Origin: Micavibrio sp. UBA1672
GTDB lineage: Bacteria > Pseudomonadota > Alphaproteobacteria > Micavibrionales > Micavibrionaceae
Length of the DNA: 5,495 nt
Assembly: GCA_002320665.1 (NCBI GenBank)
Contig: DCKO01000019.1
Coordinates: forward strand, 1 to 5,495
Direction: 5' to 3'
The position numbers and the translations under genes were made by a program. Every line of letters starts with the position of its first letter. Position 1 is the first letter of the stretch. The notes beneath the pieces were generated by a model. That model made no database searches, was not told the DNA's origin, and saw only the letters and a program-made list of their open reading frames with translations. Below are positions 5,337-5,495 of the stretch, piece by piece.

Positions 5337-5495
5337 ATGAAAAACAAGGGGTTGAATGCTGTTTTAGGGCTGTTTGCATTATGCTTCATAGCAACTTCAA
5401 ACGCGCATGCAGCGGGGCCGAAAGACTTCACGAATGCCGACCTCATGAGCTTTACCGTCGATCAACGCCATGCCTATTACACAGGGTCGATGATC
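5337..5495 (+). CDS. Exported protein of unknown function, N-terminal part (runs off the right edge)
   Basis: Only the first 53 codons are visible and no stop is reached. The N-terminus is a clear Sec-type signal peptide: Lys2 and Lys4, a hydrophobic core from about residue 8 to 19, and a cleavage motif AHA-A with likely cleavage after Ala25, releasing a mature protein that starts AGPKDFTNADL. The mature start is polar, with FTVDQRHAYYTG at 39-50; I do not recognise the family from this fragment. The start is supported by AAGGG about eight bases upstream (5324-5328); a GTG directly before the ATG is in frame but is closer to the ribosome binding site and less likely. The product should be periplasmic. 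It is transcribed away from the recombinase, so it may lie outside the mobile module or be its cargo. Confidence 0.75.
   Translation, partial: MKNKGLNAVLGLFALCFIATSNAHAAGPKDFTNADLMSFTVDQRHAYYTGSMI

Noticed and set aside
5264..5446. 60-codon minus-strand frame across the start of the exported-protein gene
   Set aside because: It is antisense to a clear signal peptide with a proper ribosome binding site, and its product looks like a chance frame.

Overview
The window looks like an accessory segment of a proteobacterial chromosome or plasmid, most likely from an alphaproteobacterium. That guess rests on a moderately AT-rich composition, consensus Shine-Dalgarno sites, a sequence resembling a Q-type (RSF1010/Ti-like) transfer origin, and a small serine recombinase. 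No 16S, tRNA or other taxonomic marker is present, so the assignment is weak.

Layout, left to right. Positions 1-112 hold no clear gene but carry a good plus-strand intrinsic terminator, implying that a plus-strand gene ends just outside or at the left edge. Positions 113-2947 (minus) encode a 944-residue protein with a zeta-toxin-like P-loop kinase domain near its N-terminus, followed by some 640 residues of unrecognised, largely helical sequence containing a degenerate 'NP' repeat. Immediately upstream and translationally coupled lies a gene for a 104-residue acidic protein (2960-3274, minus), a candidate antitoxin or chaperone, with its own predicted promoter. Further upstream, 3361-4281 (minus) encodes a PPP-type metallophosphoesterase with all metal-binding motifs intact.

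Positions 4282-4600 are a gene-free spacer with a run of eight C, three perfect short hairpins, an oriT-like core and a long inverted repeat. Positions 4601-5149 (minus) encode a 182-residue resolvase/invertase-type serine recombinase. A 187-bp divergent region separates it from the start of an exported protein (5337 onward, plus) that runs off the right edge. A near-palindromic 13-bp element occurs once in the leader of each of these two divergent genes.

How the parts may fit together: the recombinase and oriT-like sequence point to a mobile or formerly mobile plasmid or integrative element. The small-protein/zeta-kinase pair would be its stabilisation, abortive-infection or effector module. 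The size of the zeta protein and the lack of any recognisable epsilon antitoxin make this pair the most interesting part of the window. The functional link to the phosphoesterase is only positional.
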